The position numbers and the translations under genes were made by a program. The notes beneath the pieces are model-generated. The model worked only from the letters and a program-made list of their open reading frames with translations, made no database searches and had not been told where the DNA came from. A stretch of DNA of 64,000 nucleotides. Source: Runella sp. CRIBMP. Lineage in GTDB: Bacteria > Bacteroidota > Bacteroidia > Cytophagales > Spirosomataceae. The DNA lies in the NCBI RefSeq assembly GCF_009905605.1, contig NZ_JAAAKZ010000022.1, positions 1 to 64,000 of the forward strand, in the 5' to 3' direction. This document shows positions 44,882-53,377 of the stretch, piece by piece (position 1 is the first letter of the stretch; every line of letters starts with the position of its first letter).

Positions 44882-45634
44882 CTAAGGGCAATTGTACTCC
44901 CAAAAAGACTGTAAAGTAGTATTCTTGATAAGTATGGTAAGCTGTGTAGGGCGAGAGCGACTGTCGAATTGGTAAGTCATGGGGCTTTCTTCTGAACCCA
45001 ATTGGGCTTTGACAGGTAAATTTTTTAAACTTTCCCCTAATATTGGCCCCAAAAGAAATTTGCCTGCCGAGAATGCCGGAAGCTCAATACCCAAAGCGTA
45101 TTCAGCTATTCGAGAATAATTTTTTTTAGTTAAATCATAGGTGTATTTATAAACATTGACTCTACCCTGATCATCCGTAACTGTATTTTCTACCATATTG
45201 CCATCTTTATAAATGCGCTTTGATGAAACATACATCTTGCCATTTACCCGATATTCTACAGTAGACAAATACCCGTCAGCGTTGTAGGTAATTACATGTT
45301 GATTACCAAAAATTGGTTCAAAAATGGAAATGATTCGACCCTGACTGTCTTTAGTAATCGTATATTGATATGTTTTAGTTGCGCCTGATGGCGATTTATC
45401 CACAATAACTAATTTTGACGCTTCATAAGTATAAGTAGTACTGGTTGACGAATTTACTCGCTCCACAGATGCTATGCGCGTTTGCTCATCAAATTTATAA
45501 AGAAACCTTTCTGTGCCCGAAAGCACTGAGGAAGTAGAAAATATTGAGGAAACAAAACAATCTTCAGGTGTAATGTCAGTTTTAGATTTGGAGCAGGCTC
45601 CTAAGAGCAGAAAAAATAACAGAATTTTGCGCAT
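44882..45634 (-). CDS. Putative lipoprotein with YD-like repeats
   Basis: This 250-aa protein has a lipoprotein signal with lipobox LLGAC (Cys15). The body consists of beta-hairpin repeats of the form Y-x-D-x-x-G-R-I (YKFDEQTRIASVERV, YTITKDSQGRIISIFEP, ITYNADGYLSTVEYRV, VTDDQGRVNVYKYTY), similar to the DUF4595/YD-repeat-like lipoproteins of Bacteroidota. Function unknown; probably surface or periplasmic. It is a single gene in its strand context. Confidence 0.7.
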   Translation of the reverse strand: MRKILLFFLLLGACSKSKTDITPEDCFVSSIFSTSSVLSGTERFLYKFDEQTRIASVERVNSSTSTTYTYEASKLVIVDKSPSGATKTYQYTITKDSQGRIISIFEPIFGNQHVITYNADGYLSTVEYRVNGKMYVSSKRIYKDGNMVENTVTDDQGRVNVYKYTYDLTKKNYSRIAEYALGIELPAFSAGKFLLGPILGESLKNLPVKAQLGSEESPMTYQFDSRSRPTQLTILIKNTTLQSFWEYNCP

Positions 45635-45773
45635 ATATGATTATCACTTGTTTTCAACATTTTTTCTAATTCTGCCTGCTTTTCTTGGCTTAATATCGGT
45701 TCATTAGTATGTCCCATGAGCGCAACTTAATTCTTTAAACTATTCTTGAACAACTACTTAGCGATTATTGGCT

Positions 45774-47333
45774 TTACTTATCCATTCGCATGATAAACAC
45801 ATCATTAAGGCCGGCTGAAGTAACAGTGGAAGTCCCGATGGAAGAAGTTCCCTGATAATAACCGATTACAAATAAACTCCCATTCTCTTTGGCAGCAATG
45901 CCGCTTACATATTCAAAATTCGTCCCCCCCGCCGATTTAACCCATTGAATTATACCATTATTATTATACTTCGCCACAAAAATATCACTTTGCCCAGCAG
46001 CCGTTGTAGAGATGGTACCAAAGCTCGCGGTATAAAAATAATAACCCGTCATATAAGCATTACCGCTTCCATCCAATACTATACCTTCTGGTATTTTAGG
46101 ATTATACCCTGAAGCCGAACGTACCCATTGTAAGATACCACTGCTGTTATATTTAGCAATATAGGCATTGCCTGAAGTAGAATTGAGCGTCGTATCACCA
46201 AAAGCAGCCGTTCCCCCATAATTGCCTGCGATATGGGCATTGCCGTTGCCATCCACGGCAAGACAATAGGCATAGTCGGAGCTTGTACCACCGGGCGACT
46301 GTACCCAAACCCAAGCATCTGTCACCGGATCATATTTGGTTAAAAATATTTCTGTGTTACCCATAGCGGTTTTAGAAATAGAACCAAAGTTGATCGTACC
46401 CGAATAATATCCCGTTATGTATACTTTCCCACTATTATCTAAGCCGATGTCGATCCCAAAATCATCAGACGCACCTCCGGCAGATTTTACCCATTGAAAC
46501 GTGCCATTACTGTCATATTTGGCCAGAAAGATATCTCTCATCCCTGCAGAGGTCAATGTGGTAATGTTTGGTGTAATATTAAAACTGGCAGTACCCTGGT
46601 AATTGCCTGTTACATATACACTACCATTCGCGTCCAGTGCAATTGCCTGACCATAATCCGCCGCCGCCCCTCCGGCAGATCTTACCCATTGAAACACTCC
46701 ATTGCTGTTGTATTTAGCCAAAAATATATCGCTAATCCCTGAAGAACCTATAATTGCCTGGTTAGGAGTATTTTTGCCAAAAGTTGCCGTGGCCTGAAAA
46801 GAGCCAGTCATATACACATTTCCGCTACCGTCTATGGCAACATCGTAACCAAGATCACCAAAAACTCCTCCCGCAGATTGAACCCAAAGTAAGTTGCCGC
46901 TGCTGTTGTACTTTGCTAAGAAAATATCACTGAAACCTACAGAAGTTATTGAAGTATTGCCAATGTTAGCGGTGCTGTTAAAATATCCTGTCACATACAC
47001 ATTCCCGCTGCCATCTACGGCAACACCTTGCGGTAAATCATCTTCGGTTCCTCCCGTAACTGCAAATACCTGTGCATTGGGAGAACTGTAATTATCACTG
47101 TACGCCTGATAACTGCACAGCCATTTATTAACGGTATACACCCTTAAACATTTGAATGTCAAATCGTAAGCAATATCACCTTCCTGCGGGTTCGGCAAGG
47201 CCAAGATATCATCATAACTAAGGCGTGGGTGAGTAACTGCGGGTGTAATGCCGTTGGGAGTAATGGTTACATTTTGGGCATTCAAACCGATAAGCGTTCC
47301 TAAAAGGTACGCTAGAAGCAGCATTTTTTTCAT
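45774..47333 (-). CDS. Secreted SBBP-repeat beta-propeller protein
   Basis: This 519-aa protein has a signal peptide (residues 1-19) and a short N-terminal module common in Bacteroidota surface proteins (LPNPQEGDIAYDLTFKCLRV). Residues 90-515 hold about six SBBP repeats of roughly 62 residues, each with GSGNVYVTGY, a Thr/Gly-rich loop, SDIFLAKYNSSG and LQWVRSAGG. They should fold into a beta propeller. The C-terminus ends with VFIMRMDK and no type IX sorting domain. The repeats have similar DNA, so recombination between them is possible. Confidence 0.85.
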   Translation of the reverse strand: MKKMLLLAYLLGTLIGLNAQNVTITPNGITPAVTHPRLSYDDILALPNPQEGDIAYDLTFKCLRVYTVNKWLCSYQAYSDNYSSPNAQVFAVTGGTEDDLPQGVAVDGSGNVYVTGYFNSTANIGNTSITSVGFSDIFLAKYNSSGNLLWVQSAGGVFGDLGYDVAIDGSGNVYMTGSFQATATFGKNTPNQAIIGSSGISDIFLAKYNSNGVFQWVRSAGGAAADYGQAIALDANGSVYVTGNYQGTASFNITPNITTLTSAGMRDIFLAKYDSNGTFQWVKSAGGASDDFGIDIGLDNSGKVYITGYYSGTINFGSISKTAMGNTEIFLTKYDPVTDAWVWVQSPGGTSSDYAYCLAVDGNGNAHIAGNYGGTAAFGDTTLNSTSGNAYIAKYNSSGILQWVRSASGYNPKIPEGIVLDGSGNAYMTGYYFYTASFGTISTTAAGQSDIFVAKYNNNGIIQWVKSAGGTNFEYVSGIAAKENGSLFVIGYYQGTSSIGTSTVTSAGLNDVFIMRMDK

Positions 47334-47671
47334 AACATAAGGAGAAATATTGTGGCAGTTCCAAATAGAGCTGTAAGTATACTTATTTTACAGTCTCTTG
47401 CAAAGCTAAAAGACAGCTTAGTAAAGCAATAACAGTATTGACTTATCAATGCTATATATTAAGGTAATTAATATATTTACAGTAAATCCGCCACGTAGAC
47501 ACGTAGATCTGGCCTTTCCAACATGAGTGAACTGAGATCGAAAGTATCAGTGATAACAAACGCAAAAATGATAAAATTAACATGGCCGTTCTAAGCCTTC
47601 AATCAGGGCATTCAGCGATTAAAAGCAGCCGTCTTACTTTACTTACTTTCCTTTTTGATACGCACTGATCT
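47334..47671. other. Intergenic, no supported gene
   Basis: About 340 bases between the SBBP gene and the resolvase remnant. No supported feature. Confidence 0.4.
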
Positions 47672-48213
47672 TTACCCCCGAAGTCGCAGATATTTATAAA
47701 ACGTCATTTTGGTAATACCCACGGTTTTGGCAATTTCATCAACGCCCAATTTTTCCTCTTTGTAATACATTTCGGCCAACATTGCTTTTTTCTGCGCTTC
47801 GGCCGAAAGCCCGCTGCTTCGTCCACCTTTTCGCCCCCGGGCACGAGCGGCTTCCAATCCCGCTTTGGTTCGCTCCCGAATCTGGTCCCTCTCCAACTCG
47901 GCCAGAATCGCCCCTGCGGCGTAGTGGTATCAATCGAGTCGGTCAGGCTGCGCAGGCCCACTCCGCGTTTCTCAAATTCCGCTACCAGTTCCAATAGATT
48001 TTTTAGAGAACGACCTAAACGTTCGAGATTGTAGATACAGACCACATCTCCTTTGCGAAGTTGGGACATCATCTTCTCCAATTCAGGCCAGTCGGCTTTG
48101 ATGTCTGAAGCTTTTTCCTGAAAGATCATTTCGCAACCCGCTTTAGTGATGTCATCCTAGGGTGATTCTAAATTTTGGTCTTTTGTTGACACTCTGGCGT
48201 AACCAATCAGCAT
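47672..48213 (-). pseudogene. Serine resolvase/invertase, disrupted
   Basis: Reading from an ATG at 48213 gives MLIGYARVSTKDQNLES with the catalytic Ser in RVST, then TAG at 48157-48159, and the same frame resumes as DITKAGCEMIFQEKASDIKA. It continues with VVCIYNLERLGRSLKNLLEL and TTTPQG. There a small deletion plus frameshift removes the expected RLIFxIF segment. The other frame then gives AELERDQIRERTKAGLEAAR and a C-terminal helix-turn-helix (VDEIAKTVGITKMTFYKYL). The protein would be a Pin/Tn3-type resolvase. Both lesions make it inactive. It marks a former mobile element. Confidence 0.88.
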
Positions 48214-48354
48214 TTGTATAGGTTTAATCAATGATTTTAAAAATTAATTATACTTTGATTGCTATACAAGTTTTTATTACTAAATGGGTTGGTTTTGGGT
48301 TGATTTTATGAGTTTGGGAGTTAAGGCAAAAAAGTATTATCAAACCCGCGTTTG

Positions 48355-48609
48355 TTTGTACAGGACAAGACAACACCTCAACAAAACAGCCATATTGAAG
48401 CTTATCATTCCATTATGGAAAGTGCTGTTTGTCAGAGTGTTTAATTCAAAGATTTAAATGATATTAAAAAAATTATGAATGATTTTAGAGGTTTTTATAC
48501 TTTTGAAAGTATACACAGGGGCATCGGTTTTCAAAGTCCCGCTGACTTCTTAAAAACCAAGGGGTTTGATATGAAAGATAACCCCATTTATCAAATCAGT
48601 ATAACCTAA
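48355..48609 (+). mobile_element. IS3-family transposase (OrfB) 3' remnant
   Basis: The plus-strand frame reads TTPQQNSHIEAYHSIMES, a TAA at 48442-48444, then FKDLNDIKKIMNDFRGFYTF, ESIHRGIGFQSPADFLKTKG and a true stop at 48607-48609. This is the C-terminal part of the rve integrase domain of IS3 transposases, containing the catalytic Glu region (IEAYHS). The upstream half of OrfB, OrfA and the terminal repeats are not visible. Dead fragment. Confidence 0.78.
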
Positions 48610-48667
48610 AATAAGGATAGTCCTGTGTCCAGTTTTTAGCGGTCAGCACACCATTAATTACTAAAAC

Positions 48668-49252
48668 ATGAAAAAAATCGTCCTTCAAGAAAAATTACGC
48701 GAACTCGTTCCCATGACCGAGCAACAGTATGCTTACGTCTTAAGCCATTTTTCTTGCAGGCAATTAAAGAAAAAGGACTATTTGTATACCCATGGAGAGA
48801 TATGTAAGTATGTGGTTTATTGCGAAGAAGGATGTTTTCGAAAGTTTTTTCTTGATACAAATGGTAACGAAATAGTGGTTGAATTCAATATTGAAGGCTA
48901 TTGGGTTGGTGATCTTCACAGCAGAGTCAATAAGGTTCCCACCAAATTCTTCTTTCAGGCCCTGGAGGACAGTACTCTGCAAGTTGCCAGCGTGGCTGAC
49001 TGGGATAAACTGGCCAGCGAAATCCCTTCGCTGGCAGAAGTGCGTACTAAGGTAGAAAAAAGAAACCATCATGCCGATATTGAACAGTTAATGCTCCAGA
49101 AATATAGTACAGCAGAAGAAAAACTCGACTTCCTGATGAAGAAACTTCCCGGAATCACCAACCGCATCGCCGGTAAATACATTGCTTCTTATCTGGGTAT
49201 CGAACCAGAATCCTACAGCAGATTAAAAAACAAACTTACCAGAAAAACATAA
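48668..49252 (+). CDS. Crp/Fnr-family transcriptional regulator
   Basis: This 194-aa protein has an N-terminal cyclic-nucleotide-binding-like barrel (about 20-110, ICKYVVYCEEGCFRKFF and VVEFNIEGYWVGDLHS) and a C-terminal helix-turn-helix (about 162-188, RIAGKYIASYLGIEPESYSR). It resembles the regulator at 11795-12391 in layout but the two are far diverged. The methyltransferase gene begins 61 bases downstream on the same strand, with its own TAnnTTTG box between, so the regulator may control it. Confidence 0.85.
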   Translation: MKKIVLQEKLRELVPMTEQQYAYVLSHFSCRQLKKKDYLYTHGEICKYVVYCEEGCFRKFFLDTNGNEIVVEFNIEGYWVGDLHSRVNKVPTKFFFQALEDSTLQVASVADWDKLASEIPSLAEVRTKVEKRNHHADIEQLMLQKYSTAEEKLDFLMKKLPGITNRIAGKYIASYLGIEPESYSRLKNKLTRKT

Positions 49253-49263
49253 CATACATCAAT

Positions 49264-49293
49264 CTTTTCTGGAAGGGTCAGATGGTAGCTTTG
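49264..49293 (+). promoter_or_regulatory. Predicted Bacteroidota promoter
   Basis: TAGCTTTG (49286-49293) matches TAnnTTTG, with a TTTT block near 49264-49267 at the usual distance. It lies 21 bases before the methyltransferase ATG. Confidence 0.45.
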
Positions 49294-49313
49294 CATTATA
49301 AACACAACTGATT

Positions 49314-50126
49314 ATGAATGCAATAGCAGAACAAACCTACAATCGGATCGACAATCATCTTTACAACACACAAGGCGATTCCTGGTGGCAGGAAAATGCC
49401 GTACTTTACTTTTTAAAAACGGGCTTGAACCCCTGTCGATTCCCTTATTTCCTTAACGCATATAACCAACAGCTAAAAATGAGCGCAGTTGATAAAACAG
49501 CCTTGGACATTGGCTGCGGGGGCGGAATATTGGCCGAAGAGTTTGCCGCAGCAGGCTTTAAGGTAACAGGGATTGACCCTTCAGAGGCCTCGCTCGAAAC
49601 CGCTAAAAATCACGCCAACTATTCCGGGTTGGACATTGAATACCAAACAGGCACAGGTGAAAACCTTTCCTTCCCGGACAACTCATTTGACGTAGTTTAT
49701 TGCTGTGATGTGCTGGAGCACGTGCGTGATCTGCCTAAGTGTATGTCAGAAATAGCTCGTGTGCTTAAACCTGGGGGAGTATTTTTCTACGACACCATTA
49801 ACCGGACTTTCCAAAGTAAACTGATTGCGATTAAAATTATGCAGGAGTGGAAATGGACGGCTTTTATGCCCCCTAACCTGCATGTGTATGACATGTTCAT
49901 CAAACCCAAAGAACTTGATGCATTGATGAAATCCAACGGACTTCAGCCCAAAGATGTGAAAGGGATGAGTCCGGGAGTGAACCCGTTTGAGATAATTTCT
50001 CTGTGCCGCCAACGGATAAAAGGGGAAATAACCTATGGAGAAATGGGTCGCAGGATAAGGTTCAGAGAGAGTAATGATTTAAGTATGAGCTACATGGGCT
50101 TTGCTATTAAAAACAGCATAAATTGA
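49314..50126 (+). CDS. Class I SAM-dependent methyltransferase, UbiG-like
   Basis: This 270-aa protein has methyltransferase motif I LDIGCGGGILAEEF (about 64-77), motif II GIDPSEASLE (about 89-98), motif IV FDVVYCCDVLEHV (about 121-133) and ARVLKPGGVFFYDTINRT (about 145-162). The N-terminal DNHLYNTQGDSWW and the motif around the C-terminus resemble 3-demethylubiquinone 3-O-methyltransferases. Bacteroidota use menaquinone, so the true substrate is probably another small molecule. The gene follows a Crp/Fnr regulator and is followed by a hairpin at 50220. Confidence 0.82.
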   Translation: MNAIAEQTYNRIDNHLYNTQGDSWWQENAVLYFLKTGLNPCRFPYFLNAYNQQLKMSAVDKTALDIGCGGGILAEEFAAAGFKVTGIDPSEASLETAKNHANYSGLDIEYQTGTGENLSFPDNSFDVVYCCDVLEHVRDLPKCMSEIARVLKPGGVFFYDTINRTFQSKLIAIKIMQEWKWTAFMPPNLHVYDMFIKPKELDALMKSNGLQPKDVKGMSPGVNPFEIISLCRQRIKGEITYGEMGRRIRFRESNDLSMSYMGFAIKNSIN

Positions 50127-50219
50127 CAAGCTCAAAAACAACACCAGACTGTATTGCTTTATAAGCCAATAACGGCAATTATACTATGCTCATGCAAATG
50201 TTGCACTTCTGTTCCAAGT

Positions 50220-50274
50220 GTTTCATGTTTCAGTGTTTCACAGCCCCAGTCTCTGAAACATTGAAACATGAAAC
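50220..50274. terminator. Long hairpin after the methyltransferase gene
   Basis: Two 21-base arms (50220-50240 and 50254-50274) pair with a single mismatch; each arm is built of the word GTTTCA or its complement TGAAAC repeated three times. A T-rich tract follows. It fits a terminator for the methyltransferase transcript, and the triple TGAAAC repeats could also bind a protein. Confidence 0.6.
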
Positions 50275-50442
50275 AACGGGCTTTTTGTTTTTATTAGTAA
50301 CGGCTGATAAAAACTCAACCAATGTATATTACTTTTAAAAACAGGTGTCTGAGCCTGAATAAAAAATAGCTGTACAGGATAGGATGGGGGGTATGTTAAC
50401 TACAATCATGTTCGGGGGATGCAAATTAGGCAGTTTGGTCCA

Positions 50443-50751
50443 TTACACAGCAACTGGTTCTACAGGCATACATCTTCGTAAAGCCTGCTCAATTACTTGG
50501 TCGCACTCTGCCAAGGCATTCTGATAAATCTTATAAAAAGCTAAGGAGGCCTGCAATTCGAAAAGCAGCTCCTGTCTCCACCAGCCGTCAAGCGATTGAG
50601 CGATTTTCTCTTTGGATTTTTTCATACGTACGTCAACTAACGAGGCTAAATAATGGGGATCTCGGGTACTGGCCAGAATAGTTTCAATAATAGCAAGGCC
50701 CGATTTCCCTGTAATATTTCGGATAGCCACATGCAGTCGAACGTTCATCAA
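50443..50751 (-). mobile_element. IS110-family transposase internal fragment
   Basis: The 102-residue frame reads MNVRLHVAIRNITGKSGLAI, DPHYLASLVDVRMKKSKEKI and LFELQASLAFYKIYQ. These match the segment between the DEDD catalytic domain and the Transposase_20 domain of IS110 transposases. Both ends of the transposase are missing, and no flanking repeats are seen. It starts inside the last codons of the gene upstream, so it looks like a recombination scar. Confidence 0.75.
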
Positions 50752-51005
50752 CCGAAGCCCTGATTTTTATACTCACGTTCACTAAGGGCAACGTTTACAT
50801 CCAAATCAAATTTGTCCAGGTAATGATACCCTTTTAGCTTTCGGTCAAAATGAATTTTGGCATTGTAGGTATCGGGCAGATAGCGAAGGTCGTTTTTAAG
50901 GTTTTTTTCAGAACACTCACACAATCGCATCAACTCGGCGGTAGGTACGAGACGGGTATTGATTTTTTGGAGCCTTTCAAACTGCGGTTTACTGATTTTT
51001 TTCAT
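50748..51005 (-). pseudogene. Truncated WYL-type transcriptional regulator
   Basis: From the ATG at 51005 the 85-residue frame reads KISKPQFERLQKINTRL and AELMRLCECSEKNLKNDLRYL (helix-turn-helix). The linker IHFDRKLKGYHYLDKFDLDV and VALSEREY follows, as in WYL-domain regulators before the ligand domain. It stops just there, exactly where the IS110 fragment begins, so the WYL domain appears lost through the insertion or a deletion. A functional short DNA-binding protein is possible but less likely. Confidence 0.6.
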
Positions 51006-51177
51006 AATATAAAATTGCGGGTACGTAGATTGCACGCAAGGTAAAGTACTTTGTTTGCATCAAAATTATAAGATTATAAGCCAGGCGAAGACGATTTTCC
51101 TTTTTAAAAGTGTAGACATATTTTATAAAAAATAGGTACATTTACCATGAAAAACCAAAATCAAATTTTCGATTTTC

Positions 51178-52338
51178 ATGGAAGTTTTAAGAAATATTAC
51201 GCCTCTTTTAAACGAATATTTAACCATTTTTCCTGCCGTTGGCATTGTCGGGCCGCGTCAGGTGGGCAAAACTACCCTTGCCAAAAGTCTGGCAAAGCAC
51301 CAATCGGTTCATTATTTGGATCTGGAGACAGCGGCCGACCGCCAAAAAATGACCGACCCGTCGCTGTATCTGGAGCAATATTTGGATAAACTGGTGATTT
51401 TTGACGAGATACAGCAAATGCCCGAGTTGTTTGCCGAACTGCGGGGCCTTATTGACCGAGACCGACGCGCGGGTCGATTTCTGTTATTGGGTTCGGCCTC
51501 TCCTGAGTTGGTACGTCGCAGTGCCGATTCGCTGGCGGGAAGAATCGGCTACATTGAGTTGACACCGCTGCTGTTGGGAGAAGTGGACAACAGCGAACCC
51601 ATGAAACTGTGGAGTCGGGGCGGGTTTCCGTTGGCTTTTCTGACGCCTTCCGACCGCAGCAGTATGATTTGGCGAAAGAATTTTATCCGCACCTACATTG
51701 AAAAAGACCTGGCCATGTTGGGGTTAAGTGCGGAAAGTAGGACAATTGAGCGGTTTTGGCGCATGTTGGCGAGTTCGCACGCCAATCTTTGGAACGCCGA
51801 AAGTATTGCCCGCTCCATGGGGCTTACGGCTCCGACGGTAAATCGTTATTTGGATTTTATGGAAGGCGCGTTTTTGGTGCGACGATTGATGCCCTATTCG
51901 GTCAATATTCAAAAAAGATTGGTAAAATCTCCCAAAATCTATTTGAGAGACAGCGGTATTTTACACGCTTTCAAGGACTTAAATTCAGTGGAGAGCCTCC
52001 TGGGAGACCCTCAGGTGGGCGCTTCCTGGGAAGGATTTGTGATTGAACAGATCATTGATGCTCTTTCGGGCGACCTGCAACCGTATTTTTACCGTACCCA
52101 TCAAGGGACAGAATGTGATTTGGTATTGGAAAAAAATGGACACATTAAAGCCGCTATCGAAATAAAGTTAAGCAGTGCCCCCACCGTTGAAAAAGGGTTT
52201 CGTGTGGCCATGGAGGATTTAAAAGCGGAGAAGGTATTTGTGATTGGTCGCGTAAAGGAAAGCTATCCGTTTCAGGAAAATGGGTGGGTTGTTTCATTGG
52301 AAACGTTTTTACAGCAGTTTTTGCCACAAATTACATAA
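51178..52338 (+). CDS. ATP-binding protein, AAA_14 plus DUF4143
   Basis: This 386-aa protein has Walker A GPRQVGKTT at 25-33, Walker B LVIFDEIQ at 72-79 and LLLGSASPEL near 107-116. The C-terminal DUF4143 domain includes the PD-(D/E)xK-like segment YRTHQGTECDLVLEKNG and IEIKLS. It is a remote paralogue of the gene at 7928-9109. A variant promoter box TACATTTA at 51137-51144 lies upstream. The 3' end abuts a Cas4 remnant. Function of the family is not established. Confidence 0.87.
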   Translation: MEVLRNITPLLNEYLTIFPAVGIVGPRQVGKTTLAKSLAKHQSVHYLDLETAADRQKMTDPSLYLEQYLDKLVIFDEIQQMPELFAELRGLIDRDRRAGRFLLLGSASPELVRRSADSLAGRIGYIELTPLLLGEVDNSEPMKLWSRGGFPLAFLTPSDRSSMIWRKNFIRTYIEKDLAMLGLSAESRTIERFWRMLASSHANLWNAESIARSMGLTAPTVNRYLDFMEGAFLVRRLMPYSVNIQKRLVKSPKIYLRDSGILHAFKDLNSVESLLGDPQVGASWEGFVIEQIIDALSGDLQPYFYRTHQGTECDLVLEKNGHIKAAIEIKLSSAPTVEKGFRVAMEDLKAEKVFVIGRVKESYPFQENGWVVSLETFLQQFLPQIT

Positions 52339-52340
52339 AC

Positions 52341-52547
52341 ATTAATGCTACCCTTGTCAATTACTACTTTTTGTGTCACCGCAAACTGTGGCTACACGCT
52401 CACGCGATCCGTATGGAACACACGTCAGAGATGGTGTACGAAGGCAAGCTCATCGGCGAGGAAAGCTATCCACAACGCGCCGAAAAAAATCAGGAAGTGG
52501 AAATTTCCTACGAACTCCCCTCTAATGCCTGGAACCTACTCTCTTAA
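52341..52547 (+). pseudogene. Cas4 (DUF83) N-terminal remnant
   Basis: Immediately after the DUF4143 gene, in another frame, is a stretch of about 55 residues: NATLVNYYFLCHRKLWLHAH, then IRMEHTSEMVYEGKLIGEES and YPQRAEKNQEVEIS. This matches the N-terminus of Cas4-type CRISPR exonucleases, including the first Cys of the iron-sulfur site (CHRKLWL) and the EHTS/GKLIHE region. The normal protein is about 160-200 residues; here the similarity stops near 52512 and an unrelated tail runs to a TAA. No ATG precedes it in frame, and no CRISPR array or other cas gene is present. Confidence 0.75.
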
Positions 52548-53377
52548 GCGTACCTCAGTGGAATTGAAATTCCTGCTGAAAGGGCACTGAAAATGATACC
52601 ACATCCCCATCATGACTCCCTTTCCTGAACGCAAAATCATCACCCCCTAAACACTTAACCATAGACTGCGCCAATGGTGGTGTCTTACGGCTAATGCATA
52701 AGAGAGTAGAGTAACTCACTGGCTGACCGATTAAATGACAAAGTCGGGCTAATGGTCGTGCCTCAGTTTGTCAAGATTTATTTAAAGTTGTTGTTCCAAA
52801 CGGTTAAGGCGCTGGGTGTAAGGCTTAAAAATCGGTTTTCGGTTTGAATCAATTTAGCTATGGCAAAGTGAATTTTTAGCGGTTTTATCCATCGTATTTT
52901 TAACTACCCACCCCCGAAAGTAAGCCACAAAAACTCAGGTTGCTCAACGTTCCCAAACAGCGAAATAGTAGAAGATTAAATATGTACAATTGGCAAAAAA
53001 ATGGGGTACTCTTACCCCATCGGGAATTGAAAGTCCCAAAAATAGGCAGCAACTATTCCAGCAAATGGTGGTATTGTTCTTTTATAAGCCTACAGAAACA
53101 ATTTATGTAACTTTTGGCTACTAACTCTGTAAAATACGATTCTCCTAAAATGTCTCAAAACGAGGGTTATAATGGGTGGGCAAAGTAAAATTAGGGGTGA
53201 ACTTGTTGTTAGTTTTAACAGGACTAACAAAAAGAACAATTGTAGACAAACATATATTGTATCCAAGATAAGCTGATTTTAACATATGAAATTTTCAGTT
53301 TTACCCCGACTTTACCCCGATTGTCGGCCTTAACAGCTTATGAATTAAATTATGTCACACCATTATTAAGCATTATT
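52548..53377. other. Intergenic with possible remnants
   Basis: About 830 bases without a supported gene. A plus-strand stretch near 52720-52845 reads LADRLNDKVGLMVVPQFVK and LLFQTVKALGVRLKN, which looks protein-derived but has no start and no recognised family. A small hairpin TTGTTAGT/ACTAACAA lies at 53206-53230. Confidence 0.35.

Noticed and set aside
51147-51389. 80-codon frame starting 31 bases before the DUF4143 gene
   Set aside because: It overlaps the ATPase in another frame and has no features; the ATPase start at 51178 gives the expected N-terminus.
52341-52547. Functional CRISPR adaptation module
   Set aside because: Only the first third of Cas4 is left, it has no start codon, and there is no array and no cas1 or cas2.
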